In this document: positions 24,597 to 35,040 of the stretch, piece after piece
Layout of the letters: each line of letters starts with the position of its first letter
Numbering within the stretch: the first letter of the stretch is position 1
Assembly (NCBI GenBank): GCA_015680685.1
Contig: MNCI01023457.1
Span: forward strand, 100,797-164,796
Length of the DNA stretch: 64,000 nucleotides
Source: Gnetum montanum
Taxonomy: Eukaryota > Streptophyta > Gnetopsida > Gnetales > Gnetaceae
Reading direction: 5' to 3'
Translations under genes and position numbers: made by a program
The notes under the pieces: model-generated
Database searches by the model: none
The model's input: only the letters and a program-made list of their open reading frames with translations
Told to the model about the DNA's origin: nothing

Positions 24597-24613
24597 CCCT
24601 CCTTCTAGCATCA
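24597..24613 (-). promoter_or_regulatory. Tat-2 primer-binding site, tRNA-Asn type
   Basis: The plus strand reads CCCTCCTTCTAGCATCA, which as far as I recall equals the 3' end of plant tRNA-Asn (CCCTCCTTCTAGCGCCA) with two transitions typical of cytosine deamination. It lies six bases from the LTR border, where the minus-strand priming site is expected. Confidence 0.6.
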
Positions 24614-24619
24614 TAAAAC

Positions 24620-25990
24620 TATAACAACTAAAAAATTCGGTTGTTGGAAAACCAAAAATTCTAGCGCAACAAATTTAGCCCTGAATTCCTAGGGCCTCCA
24701 AAAAATGGAATCTGAGGTGCCTTGGATGGTCTTAGAGATCATCTAGGGACTTAGAGAAAGGTAAATGAGATTGTAAAAATAAAAATGTAAAAATTACATA
24801 TATGGAAAAACTGCAAGTAAATGTAGATTGCACACAAAGCTAGAAACCTTAAACTTTATTAAAAAGAATAAAGAATGATTTTGAGGAATGTGTACAAAAA
24901 TGTGCCTAGGGTAGTAGGGGGGTTCACTTCAGTGAGGGCTTGGAATTTGTTGCTCCACAATCTAGATGAGCCACAACTCCCAATGCTTTTGAACCTTTGT
25001 TTCCCGTTGCATTAGATTTGCAACGTTGGGTGTTACAAGGTGGATGTAATAATGGCTATGGGGGGCAAAAATTTCTATGGGGAATGACAATTGCCCAAAA
25101 AGGGGATTCCATGCTAGGGATTTAAGAGGCTTTATGTGTGTTCAAAGCTCTTGAATGTAAAAATGCTTGCAAAAATGCCAAAGTGTATGGGTGCAAAGTG
25201 GGTGGAACCTAGAAATTATGTTTAGGGTTAGTTTATATGGTTTTTGGCCTTAAGTTTTGTTGCAAATTTTGGTTCCCTTTTAGGGGGGGTAGGTGCCAAA
25301 ATATGGGGGGTTACCATATATAGTAAGTGTCAAACTCCCATGGCCATTTCGTTTACTATAAATAATAATAGGGGGATTGATTCTACGCTAGGCCTTCAAC
25401 CTTCTACATTGGCATGTTGGATCAACGTTGGAGTGCATGGAGTGTTGAAATCTAGCCTTTGTGGCTTCCACATAGGGGGCATGTGATTTCCATGCTAAGG
25501 AGGAAAGCTTCCACATCGAGGAGAATCTTCCATGCTGGGAGCAAATCTTCCATGCTAGGAGGATGGAGAGATATTCCATGCTAGAGATGGGTGAGATCCA
25601 CCCCCACGCATCCTAGCTAGAGGTAGGTGAGCTTTGCACCCATGCAACCTAGTTGGAGGTAGGTGAGCTTTACCCCCATGCATCCTAGCTAGAGGTAGGT
25701 GAGCTTCAGTATAGAAAATGCTATATCCCCCATAAAACCCATAAAAATGTTAATTTTGGCAATCTAAAAGGCATTTTTACCTTCCAAGCCCAAATATAAA
25801 TACTATGTGACATTTTTCACTTGGGTGATGAGACCTTGTCCACTCATGAGGCACTTTTTAGCCCCAAAAGTATGAAATATGTGAGATTGAACCTAATGAG
25901 TTACATCCTCACATTTACAATGAATTTTTGGCTTGGATTTCATGGAATGGGGTTACAAAGATTACAACATGCAAATTTAGTAGTGTTTTA
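24620..25990 (-). repeat. Tat-2 5' LTR
   Basis: Homologous to 12976-14360 throughout. It begins TAAAACACTACTAAATTTGC on the minus strand (TG mutated to TA). The inner border aligns TATAACAACTAAAAAATT with TGTAGCGACTGAAAAATT of the other LTR; the differences are mostly C-to-T or G-to-A changes. It has more CTTCCATGCTAGG short repeats (25440-25700) than its partner. Confidence 0.82.
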
Positions 25991-26305
25991 GATGATATAG
26001 TCGTTAAGTCCAAAATGGCCAATGACCATGCACATCACCTTGACCTTGTATTGAAACAATGCCTTAAATATGAGCTTAGGCATAATTCCAAGAAGTGTGT
26101 CTTTGGTTTTAAAACTAGTAAGATGCTTGGCTTTGTACTATCTGAAGTAGGAATAATTGTCTATCCTGATAAAGTTAAGGCCATATCCAACTTGGTAGCA
26201 CCAACTAACCTTAAGGAGCTTTGGGAGCTACAAGGTAGATTACAATTTATCTGTAGGTCATCACTATGCTTACAAATAAATTACAACCCATGCAAAACTT
26301 GCTAA
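25991..26305 (+). pseudogene. Tat-1 reverse transcriptase, C-terminal part
   Basis: Resumes the RT exactly after the Tat-2 LTR: DDIVVKSKMANDHAHHLDLV, then NSKKCVFGFKTSKMLGFVLS, then GIIVYPDKVKAIS. These are the Y-x-D-D continuation, the LNPKKC-x-FG block and the G-x-x-V-DP-x-K-x-x-AI block of gypsy RT. It is open to 26305. Joined conceptually with 12059-12975, the order of blocks is complete. Confidence 0.85.
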
Positions 26306-27308
26306 ATAAAGGAGTTTGCTATGAGTAAAAAACTCAATGCTGAGAAGCCTTTGAAAACCTTAAGTAAGAGTTAGTAAAACTACCCATAGTCTATCTACCA
26401 TGAAAGGATAAACCCTTTTACATATACCTTGCTATCTCTGACATGTCCATTGCCTCTCTACATTGTAAAAATGGGATGATGAAATAGAGTTTCCAGTATA
26501 CTACCTAAGCCATGCATTGATTGCCTATGAGACCTGATACATTGAAGTGACAAAGTATTATCTAGCCCTAGTCTTCTCATTGAAGAAGTGGAGACACTAC
26601 ATCTTTAGGAGTCAAGTTAATGTCATTTGTAAGGATAATGTGCTTAGAGCCATAATGACCAATATTTATGAAAGTATCCATATAGCCCATTGGAAAGCCA
26701 TAAAAATTAAGTTTAACCTCCATTACATCTCTCAAGCCTCAACAAAAGGTTACGCTATAGCAACACAACTTACCATTTCCCTAGTAGAAGACCATGTAGC
26801 AATTGACCCTAAATTCCTAGATGAACATATTAACATTATTAGCAAAGTACCTAGGACTATCAAGAAATTATGCACTTTGATAGAGCTTCAACTACCCATG
26901 GTGTTAGTACCGCTACCATCATAACATCATCTTCTGGGGAAATCCAACCCTTTGGTTTCCATTTTTAGTTCCCATGTACCAACAATGTGGTTGAATATGA
27001 AGGATTGATTAGGGAAATGATGGTAGCCCATGACCAACAAAATTAAATGCCTAATGATAAAGGATGATTCATAACTCATGGTTAACCAAGTAATAGAGGT
27101 TTACACATGTAAAGCCCAACATTTGCAATCTTATTATGACTTAGACAAGAAACTAATGCAACAATTTACAAACATTGGTATCCAACATATAACCCAAATC
27201 GAGAACATGTTAGCTAATGCCATTACAACCTTAGCCCTAAATGTGATGTTCAATGTATTTAGCAAGTTAACTTCATTAACCATGAACTATGCTATTTCCA
27301 TTACGTAG
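26306..27308 (+). pseudogene. Tat-1 RNase H region
   Basis: 26547-26924 is open and reads KYYLALVFSLKKWRHYIF, then AHWKAIKIKFNLHYI and STKGYAIATQLT, matching the RT-linked RNase H part (E/K-KYCLAL... and the KGQAIADxL-like end). Further on, NNVVEYEGLI (about 26980) resembles the start of the second, archaeal-type RNase H known in the Tat lineage, followed by 27078-27308 (LQSYYDLDKKLMQQFTN). Several stops and frameshifts. Confidence 0.65.
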
Positions 27309-28610
27309 AACACTGAAGGTGTCTCTATAGCCTTTGTTAATACTGATCCTCAAAAGAAGTGGTATGATGATATCAAGTTTTACCTAATGCATGATGAATC
27401 TCCACAAAGCTTGAATACTTCTTAAAAGGACGTTGTACATAAAAGACCAAAATAGTATGTCATTATAGGTGATAACACATTATGTCAACTATCTTATGAT
27501 GACATACTATTAGTGTTCTTGGGCAGAACCAAAGCCCGCATAGTCCTTGAGCAAGTTCATGAAGGTGTATGTGGGGGACATATAGGACTTAGAGCCATGG
27601 CTATAAAGATTATATAACTAGGTTATTATTAGCCCTATATGAAAAGTGATTGCCTGTAGAATGTTAAAACTTGTGATACATGTCAATGACATAAAAACCT
27701 AATACATGTACCACTAATTGAGTTACACACTACTCAGATACCTTGGCCATTTCAACAGTGGGGACTTGACATTATTAGAGCCATAATGCCTAAGTATTCT
27801 ATGGGACATAGCTTTATCATGACTACAACTGAATATTTTACAAAGTATGTTAAAGCTCTTTCCTTGAGATAAAAATGTCCCATCAAGTTTGTAGATTCAT
27901 ACTAAATAATATAGTCGCTTTTTTTGGCATACATTTAACCATAGTCATAGATAATGGACCATAGTTTAGTAGAAAAGAAATGCAAGCATTTTCTCAAGAC
28001 CTAGGCATTAAGAATTCCTTTTCATCACCATATTACCCTCAAGCTAATGGACAAGTTGAAGCTAGCAACAAGGCCATCATAAACTTTCTTAAAAAGATGC
28101 TAAACAATAGGTGACATAAGTGGTATGATTGGCTTATCCATGCTCTTTGGACCTATACAACTACCTTTCGAACTACAAATGATGCCATCCCATATAGCTT
28201 GGTTTCTAGATTTGAAGTTTTTTTGCCTCTTGAATTGTAGGTTCCATTACTAAGAGATGCTCTATTTGACTTCATCAATGATGAGAAAAATAAGAAGTTG
28301 CGTACTATCAATTTAGATTCGATGGAAGAGTAGCAGCTACAAATGCTAACTCACATCAAATGGTACCAAGAGAGGTAGAAGAAACAACATCACCATAACT
28401 TGAATAAATGAAAGATCAAGGAAGGAGACCAGGTCCTCAAGGTTGTTTGTGAGCATACAAATAAGTTTTGAACATACTAGGAGGGGGTCTTTCATGGTCA
28501 TCAAGGCTTATGGCTATGAAGCCTTAAAAATGGCAAACATGGATAGGAATGAATTGTCCAATCCTACCAACCATTCCTATCTAAAGCCTTATTACATCTA
28601 ACATAGTCTT
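27309..28610 (+). pseudogene. Tat-1 integrase
   Basis: A zinc-binding region is visible (VCGGHIGLRAMA, then CDTCQ near 27690). It is followed by WPFQQWGLDII, which holds the first core Asp, near 27740-27780. YYPQANGQVEASNKAI near 28030-28075 contains the core Glu. The C-terminal WYQER and GDQVLKVV segments follow to about 28610. The enzyme would insert the cDNA. Numerous stops make it inactive. Confidence 0.75.
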
Positions 28611-29706
28611 CTTTATAGGTACAAACCAATAGTTGACATCAAAAACCTTTACAACCTATAGCAAGCGAGCCTGCATGATCTTTACTTATCTCTCTCTTAA
28701 TTTCTCTCTCATTTCCATAATGAATAAATTGTAAGCTTTATAAATCTAATGCACATTGTATAGATCTCCCTATGTTGTAGTAATGGTAACCTATGATGAC
28801 CTAGTTTGCTAGTTGTCTCATGTGGCCCTATGCATTATTGTGTAACAACATGTTTTCTTTATCTTGTTTTCTTATTCTCTTGAAGTTATGCTTATAAGAT
28901 GAAGCTTGAAGGTGCAACTCATCATGACATCAAGTTACCATGTGACCTTGATGCATAAGATTTGGTTAGCTTGTCCTACCATGCCAAGAGTGCTTATTTC
29001 ACATCACTCCCATTATCCCCCTTGAGCCATGATCCCATAGCCTAAGTATAACCTTCCTAAACAATAATGATGACCTATGTTTGGCACTCTTGCATTATGG
29101 CCATGTGACCTCTTCTTTGTCATGCTCCACCATCAAGTTTGTTGAATGTAACACATCTCATTCAACAAGAAAACCAAATTGAGTTTAGCCGTGGCAATGA
29201 AACCCAATTAAGGTTTCACCTTTCAAGAAAAAGAAGAAGAAAGAGATGGGGAAGAAAATTTGCTAAGAAGCTGAAAGGCCAATGAAGACCAAAAGACAAA
29301 TCAAAGGCTCCAAACAAGTAAATGGAAGAGCCTATTAGCCAAAGAAGCCTTGGAGTAGAGTGTTGGCTTTTCAAAAACATTACTGAGTAACCAACACTTC
29401 AAGCATGAAGTATAAAGGTTACATCATTTAGTCAAAGTGTCATTTCCATAACTGTAACCATGATGTCAACATTTGAAACTTATTGTTAACCCTATGACCA
29501 TTTCCTTGTAGCTAAATATAGTCTTCAACCTATATCATCTCATCATAACAATACTTCCATCAACATAGGCACTCTTTGGCATGGTTTGACAACAATAGAA
29601 TCTAGTGCATAGAGGAAACATTGGTGATGGACCTGTAGTGGTGTTTTGTATTCTTTGTTGATGTCTCTTTGGTCAATCCTCCAAACATCAACAAAAAGGG
29701 GCCAAT
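28611..29706 (+). other. Tat-1 3' noncoding region
   Basis: Not coding. From about 28900 it matches the minus strand of 14361-15200 in Tat-2. It ends with CATCAACAAAAAGGGGCCAA, a purine-rich stretch just before the LTR that could be the plus-strand priming site. Confidence 0.6.
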
Positions 29707-31026
29707 TAAACATCAAAAAGAAAATTCATGGTGCAACTTTTTTGGGCATTATAACCTTCACCATCAAACCTAAGGCTGGAATCTTATTGTAAAATGTGAA
29801 GATTATAGTTCATGAGCTACAATCTCACATACTTGAACTTTTAGGGCTAAAAATTTCCTCATAAGTTGTATAACCTCACTTCCCAAGTGGAAAAAGTTAT
29901 GTCATGTCTATATTTGGGCTTGGGAAGGCTAAAAATGCCTCGGACGTTGTCAAATTTGATGTTTTCATGCATTCTATGTTGCCCATAGCCGCAACTACGT
30001 TGGAACCACCTACACCCAGTGTTGGGATTGTTGGATTTTCATTTTCCTAGTAATGGCCAGTGAAGCTTCCATAACTACCAATGTGGTTGCACAAGGTTAG
30101 TGTAGTTACCATAGTTCCAATAGATTCTACAAAGCCAGCATGGATCCCATGAGGCTAGTGCAGTTGGGTGAAGCCAACGTAGTTGCAAAAGTCCATTTGC
30201 TATTTATGGTATCCAGTGTAGTTTTGATGGCTTAGGTACATCAAAACTTATCATAAATGAACTACACTAGAAATGATGGCCTACCACAACTACAAATTAC
30301 ATCAATTTGTTAGCAATCATGGCAAAAATTTGCAATCATATATCAACAACCATATAGCCTATAAAAGCAAATTTTGAAAACATTGAATGGATTCCATGAA
30401 AAATTCTTCAATCAGCAAGAAATTTCTTGGTTCCACATTTTACGACCTTGAGCACTTAAAACCTTTGACATTTGTGAAACTTTTGAAGTGATTTGGCAAC
30501 TACCTAGGCATTGGAGATTCTCAGCATAGTTCCACAATTTCAAAAAGTCAAAAACCTCATTTACCCCCCTTGTAACCAACATTCCATATCTAAGCTAAGA
30601 ATTGACAAGGAGTTTTGGTGATTGAAGTTGGAAAGTACCTAGATCATGAGACTACTCGTAGAACACAATTTGTCGGCTTCAACAAGCTTCAAGCTTCATC
30701 CAAGCAACTTCATGTGCATTCAAGCACACAAGTTGTACACATTTTTTAACTCTTTACTTTCGATATTTCATTATTGTAATAAAGCCTATAATTCATTTGT
30801 TGTGAAAATTTATTTACAATTCATTTCTATACATTTTCTTAAAGCAGATATGTAATTTTCATTTAAATTTTTTACACTCATTTACACTTCCTATGTCCCT
30901 AGGTGATTGACAAGACTATTTATGGCTCCTTGGATCCTCTTTCTTGAAGGCCCTTGGGATCTAAGATTAAACTATTTCACCTAGAATTTTTGATTTTTCT
31001 AGCAATTGAATTTTTCAGGCATTAGA
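29707..31026 (+). repeat. Tat-1 3' LTR
   Basis: Begins TAAACATCAAAAAGAAAATTC, aligning with TGAAACACCACTAAATTTTC of Tat-2, and can be followed through the TATATTTGGGCTTGGGAAGG block. It ends near TTTTCAGGCATTAGA (31026), which aligns with TTTTCAGTCGCTACA. It is more diverged from both Tat-2 LTRs than they are from each other. The middle part (30000-30560) carries its own 'actacgttggaacc'-type short repeats. Confidence 0.7.
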
Positions 31027-31400
31027 CATATGATGAATAAAGTAGAAAAGATTTATATTAAACAGTGTCATGATGCCACAATAATAGAAGTGGATTTTCA
31101 ACTAAAAGATATTCCACATATGTACTTTAATAAAAAAAAATTCCAAATATTATGGAAAGGACCTTACATTATCCACTCCACATTAGGTATTATGAAAATC
31201 TACCACCCTAATTACCTGTATAAGATGATTTTGATAAATACATAATAATTCAAACCATTTAAGAATTTTCAAGTAATGAGAAACTCTAATGACATCTTAA
31301 CCAATGGTCAAGTCCACCCTATTTTTTATATCTTCACATTACAACTTAGTTGCCAGGAAGATGCCCCTCCAATCTAATATCCTATGGTGGCTTGTTAACA
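31027..31400 (+). pseudogene. Athila integrase C-terminus and pol tail (fragment)
   Basis: Reads LWKGPYIIHST, then YHPNYLYKMILINT, followed after a stop by IKPFKNF and HPIFYIFTLQLS. These are the integrase C-terminal GPYxI block and the pol tail, also seen in Ath-3 (36598-36828) and Ath-5 (49080-49203). It is cut on the left by the Tat-1 3' LTR, so Tat-1 inserted into, or recombined next to, an older Athila element. Confidence 0.6.
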
Positions 31401-32110
31401 AGGGTTTTCCTAGGATAATAGGAAAACAATTCGAATTATAAACCTCTAGTATGATAAAATCAGTAAGTTATAATCCATCATCAACCTTAATTATCATGTA
31501 CTTCACTATTCTTAAGGATGATATTATTGTACCATCTACTAAGGATATAGTCATGTTGGCATTCTTGATGTCTAAAATACCTAGTTTTTGAGCTAACTTA
31601 GATGGCATGCTGTTTATATTTGCCCTAAGTCTAGTAGTTGATTCTAAAGGTATCTATCCTTGATGGTAATGGGAATGATTGGAGTTCTAGGGTCCTTATA
31701 TTTTGGTGGTAGTATTTTTTGTATAATCTGCTAAGTATACTTGTCATGAGATCTTTATCTTTCTCTTTTTGGTACATAAAGTTTTAAGATACTTAGCATA
31801 AAGAGATGTATCTTAGATCACTTGATACAAGGAAATGCTAAGGTGTATATCCTTAAAAATTCTTTCTAAATGGTCCTCCCAATATAGTTTCTCAACTAAC
31901 CTATTAGGGTGTGATGTTGGCATGTCCCTTGCCTTCTTTGATGGAAGTTTAGGTCATGTTGATGATGATGATATAGAAGAGGAGGAGGATGATGATTTTA
32001 TAGGTGTGTTCACCCACTCTACTTGATTTTCATCACTCCCTTTGTTATGTTCATCTTCTCTCTTATGTCTTTGGATAACTAATTATTTATGATGGTTCAA
32101 TGAATGTTGC
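31390..32110 (-). pseudogene. Athila gag end and protease (fragment, opposite strand)
   Basis: The minus strand from about 31700 reads YKDPRTPIIPITIKD, then LLDLGANINSMPSKLAQKLG, then NANMTISLVDGTI and FPIILGKPLL. This is a classic Athila retropepsin with D-L-G at the active site. Upstream, to 32110, there is a Ser-rich acidic stretch and gag-like sequence with stops. It lies head-on against the plus-strand pol tail just to its left, so two different elements or an inversion meet here. Confidence 0.65.
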
Positions 32111-32130
32111 CTTCTTTTTAGCATGCAAGG

Positions 32131-33075
32131 TGATGAGACGCGATATCGCATGGGCTGCGATATCACGTATGCGATATCGCGGCTGCCCTGATATCACATT
32201 CCATGCGATATCACATACATGATATCGTGTCGTCCCCTGTGATATCGCGTACGTGATATCGTGGTGCATCGTCATATCTATAAATAAGAGGCGGCTCTCC
32301 CTTGTTTCCTCATCCTAGGCTAAACAGTAGGGAAACTCTGGCAAATTGATCACTCCAGAGATAGAATATTTTTCATGTGCCCGTAGTTGGAGTCCTAAAG
32401 TGAATAGATCTTTATTTGAGCAACATTATAGCTGAACACAAGTTGTGTATGGAAATAAAAACAAACTTCCTGGATAAACCTTGCAGTGCATGGAATAGGA
32501 TTTTATTTAATGTTATTTATTGCTTTCTCCCTCACCCTTATCTCCTAGTAATGCGGAATGAGTACAACTTGATTACGAGCATTTAAGGATGTGTATGGAT
32601 AAGCAAGGAATGAATGCTCATCGCACTTAGGCTAGATTAGATTCTCTCAATCCTTTCCTCCTAGTTAAGTGCCTCAGTACGACCACTTCGAGCACGTGTG
32701 TTACACGTGGTGATCCCAGCAACGATTAGCGTTTAGCAGCCACGATTGCATCGGTTCAGGGTGACGGTAAGTGGGAACGGATGCTGACGCTAGGTAATTT
32801 AGACTTAGTTCATTAGTTAGAGTTAGTAATTAGTCTCTCAACCCTTCACCTCAATAGCATAGGAGAGAAAACATAAAAAGCTATAAAAATCATATACCTC
32901 AGACTTACTTAACCATACACTGTGAAAACTACAAGTAAGTCTGGGAAGACAACGAGTGATTAACCCTAAGTGTTCCATGGGGCGTGTAGGCACTTAGTCT
33001 ATGGAGTTTGATCGGATCGCGTGTGCTACGCTAGGATTCGTATGGTTGAGTGTAGGGGTACCTTGCCACTCATCA
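32131..33075 (+). repeat. Ath-2 5' LTR
   Basis: 945 bases, TG...CA, ending CACTCATCA. Contains the GATATC cluster, TATA box CTATAAATAA (32278-32287), an AATAAAAACAAAC polyadenylation-like signal (near 32455) and the long conserved U5 with GTTGAGTGTAGGGGTACC. It is the longest of the Athila LTRs here because it keeps a segment lost from the others (32520-32680). Confidence 0.85.
32138..32287 (+). promoter_or_regulatory. GATATC palindrome cluster plus TATA box (LTR promoter)
   Basis: Eight GATATC cores, most within GCGATATCGC- or GTGATATCAC-like palindromes, are packed into about 130 bases ending just upstream of CTATAAATAA. The same arrangement with different copy number occurs at 2475-2566, 5137-5230, 44920-45043 and 51236-51375. 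A promoter or enhancer role is inferred from position. Confidence 0.55.
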
Positions 33076-33076
33076 T

Positions 33077-33094
33077 TGGGACCATTGCTGGGGA
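33077..33094 (+). promoter_or_regulatory. Ath-2 primer-binding site, tRNA-Asp type
   Basis: TGGGACCATTGCTGGGGA one base after the LTR end. Close to TGGCGCCGTTGCCGGGGA, the tRNA-Asp site used by Athila elements. Confidence 0.75.
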
Positions 33095-33220
33095 CTAAGT
33101 GTTTGTGCGCTGAATAGAACATAGGATATCACTCACATCATTGGGAGCCTAACGAACCTTCGGGTTAATCAAATAGGAAAAATTATATAACGGTAAAATT
33201 AGCACACCTATAAGACACTA

Positions 33221-34803
33221 TGTCTTCTTCTTCTTCTCATAAGAGCAATTGACCACCTAGGGATAATACAAAAGACAGTCAGAAATCAAAAACACATAAC
33301 CTAGATCAGCCGATGCCTCAACAATATAAGTTGACATATACTCATCCCGATGAGTATATCCCCAACTTTACTTTTATTCTCCATCAAGACGAATAGATGC
33401 GCTAGAGAGATTTGCAAGGTAACATCATGTTACCTCCAGATCGATCAGTCCCAAACATGCTTCTCTGTGCTTTGGCACAGATTGGCATGACAGAATTATA
33501 TGTAGAATATGTTGCAGAAGACTTTGATTCAAGGGATTACTATCCCACAACTTTGCAACATATGAGAGACTCAAGGCAGGAGAGCCAACATACACTATTG
33601 AAGGACAAAGGCCCACACGTCCTTAGCAAAATAGAAGATGAGGAACCCATTATAACGGGTTCTCTAACAAATGATGTTCCCCCTCCTAATAATGGTGAGG
33701 AGGTTGGGTATCAGAACCTACGATCAACAATATACAACCTTGGTTATGATCCCCATGAACACCAATTGTTCACAGAGTGAACAACTCATAATAAGGATAG
33801 GCAGTTAGATCGTCACCACAATCGGGGCTGAAGCAGACGAAGAGAAGGTAGGAAACATCATCATGGCGATGGTTCTCCTTCTTCTTCCCCTTCATCTCAT
33901 CACACACCCTCTCCTTCCATCTCTAGGTGCAATCATGAAGAGTATAACGGTGAGGATAAAAGTAAGAGAAATGAAAGACCTCGATGAGAGAGTTGAGAGA
34001 GAGGATAAGGGCATGAATGAAGAGAAAGTAGGAAACAATGAAGACATCACATGCATCATGAAAGAGATGATCATGACGAGCCCCTTCTTGCAACCCGAAG
34101 TATGCTCGATATAATGGAGGCAATAAGAATTCCCACAAGGCATTTAAAAGATAGTCGGATCAAATGCTTAGATATTAACAACATCCCACGATTTGAAGTG
34201 GGGGTACAACACTGATCCACAGCATCATTTACAGGCATTCCATGATTCCTGCGCCTTGCAAAACATAGAGAATGAGTGGAAAAAACTTAAGTTGTTTCCC
34301 AGGACACTCACCAAGGAAGCAAGGAGTTGGTACCAGTCCTTAGAACAAAAAAACCATCAAGAGGTTGAGTACAATGCTAGAGCTCTTCAACAATAAGTAT
34401 CAAACGTACTCCAGAGTGTCTAATTTGAGTAAGCAGATCCAAGGCTGGAAACAAGGTAATCAAGAACCCTTGGATGCTACCATGGCCCGCTACTACACAT
34501 TGTTACATCGTTGCCCGGGCCATGGATATGCTCAACAAGATCAACTTCACCACATCGTAGATGGGCTAAGGCATGAGACTAGAAGAACCCTTGGGACTTA
34601 TGCCCAAGGGAGACTATCAGAACTTACAGCCCATGAAGTTCATCACCTATTGGAAAAAGTAGCAAAAGAAGAAGGTGAACTACGAAAAAGAGAGAGTGCG
34701 GAAGAATACAACCGTGATCCCTCCCTTCGGAAGAAGGGAGTGAAATTTTGCGATGAAGAGGATAAGTCACCACTCGAAGAGTTGGTGAACAGAAAAACCT
34801 TAG
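33221..34803 (+). pseudogene. Ath-2 gag, broken and truncated
   Basis: Starts at the same ATG as Ath-5 gag (MSSS...HKSN) and meets a stop at once. Open stretches follow in changing frames. 33412-33780 has NIMLPPDRSVPNMLLCAL. 34193-34396 has LKLFPRTLTKEARSWYQSL, the W-Y capsid motif. 34365-34803 has LLHRCPGHGYAQQDQLHHIV, then LSELTAHEVHHLLEKVAKEE. These are the conserved blocks of the retrotransposon gag (capsid) domain. A 206-codon open frame (34365-34985) looks intact only because it runs past the rearrangement point into unrelated sequence. Confidence 0.75.
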
Positions 34804-35040
34804 TAAATACCCTGGAGAATATTGACATCCAACACCTCTGGGCAATAGGAGAATCAGAGAGAGAGAAGAGATCCTTTGATCACGAATGGTCCTCATTGTG
34901 TGGTATTGCTACATCATCCTTGGTGAAGATATTCCTACTTCTAGTCCATGCTTCCCACTACAATCACAACAAGATCATGAATTAGTATGTAATGTGTAAC
35001 ACATAACTATTAAATGCCTTGTATGATCGGTAGTTACACT
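34804..35040. other. Junction between Ath-2 and Ath-3
   Basis: Left of 34804 the sequence follows Athila gag on plus. Right of about 35030 it follows the Athila 3' noncoding region on minus (TTGGCTAGG at 35041). The stretch between cannot be placed confidently and may be decayed 3' end of Ath-3. Confidence 0.45.

Larger units (their letters stand above)
12976..25990 (-). mobile_element. Tat-2: non-autonomous Tat/Ogre-like element (gag and protease only)
   Basis: A 13.0-kb element on the minus strand with two LTRs (24620-25990 as 5', 12976-14360 as 3'). Order from the right: LTR, tRNA-Asn-type primer site (24597-24613), leader, gag (23375-21232), protease (20461-20270), tandem array (19420-16380), 3' region, LTR. 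RT, RNase H and integrase are absent. The 3' region matches the post-integrase region and 3' LTR start of Tat-1, so Tat-2 is a deleted relative of it. The flanks are gacaa (12971-12975) and gatga (25991-25995), a plausible decayed 5-base target duplication. Confidence 0.85.
9480..31026 (+). mobile_element. Tat-1: Tat/Ogre-like LTR retrotransposon, 5' truncated, with nested insertion
   Basis: Order on the plus strand: tandem array (9640-11430), T-rich segment ending in a splice-acceptor-like site (to 12058), RT first part (12059-12975), the Tat-2 insertion (12976-25990), rest of RT, RNase H, integrase (to about 28610), 3' noncoding region and 3' LTR (29707-31026). The pol order and motifs (SLMDKFLGYNQ, TPWGTFCYIMMPFGLKN, NNVVEYEGL) are those of the Tat branch. 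No 5' LTR, primer-binding site, gag or protease was found to the left. The left border near 9480 is therefore a truncation and its position is approximate. Confidence 0.7.
32131..34803 (+). mobile_element. Ath-2: Athila-like element, 5' LTR and gag only
   Basis: Begins TGATGAGACGCGATATCGCA after flank CAAGG. It has a complete 5' LTR, a primer-binding site and gag parallel to Ath-5. Similarity stops near 34803 inside gag, where it abuts the 3' end of Ath-3 in opposite orientation. No 3' LTR was found, so it is truncated by a rearrangement. Confidence 0.75.

Noticed and set aside
25388-25579. Short open frame in the Tat-2 LTR (SQHGRFSSMWKLSS type)
   Set aside because: Translation of short CTTCCATGCTAGG repeats in an LTR; the copy at 13793-14017 differs in frame and content.
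34365-34985. 206-codon open frame, the longest in the window, as a novel protein
   Set aside because: The first two thirds are Athila gag capsid; the rest is out-of-family sequence after a rearrangement joint, so the length is accidental.
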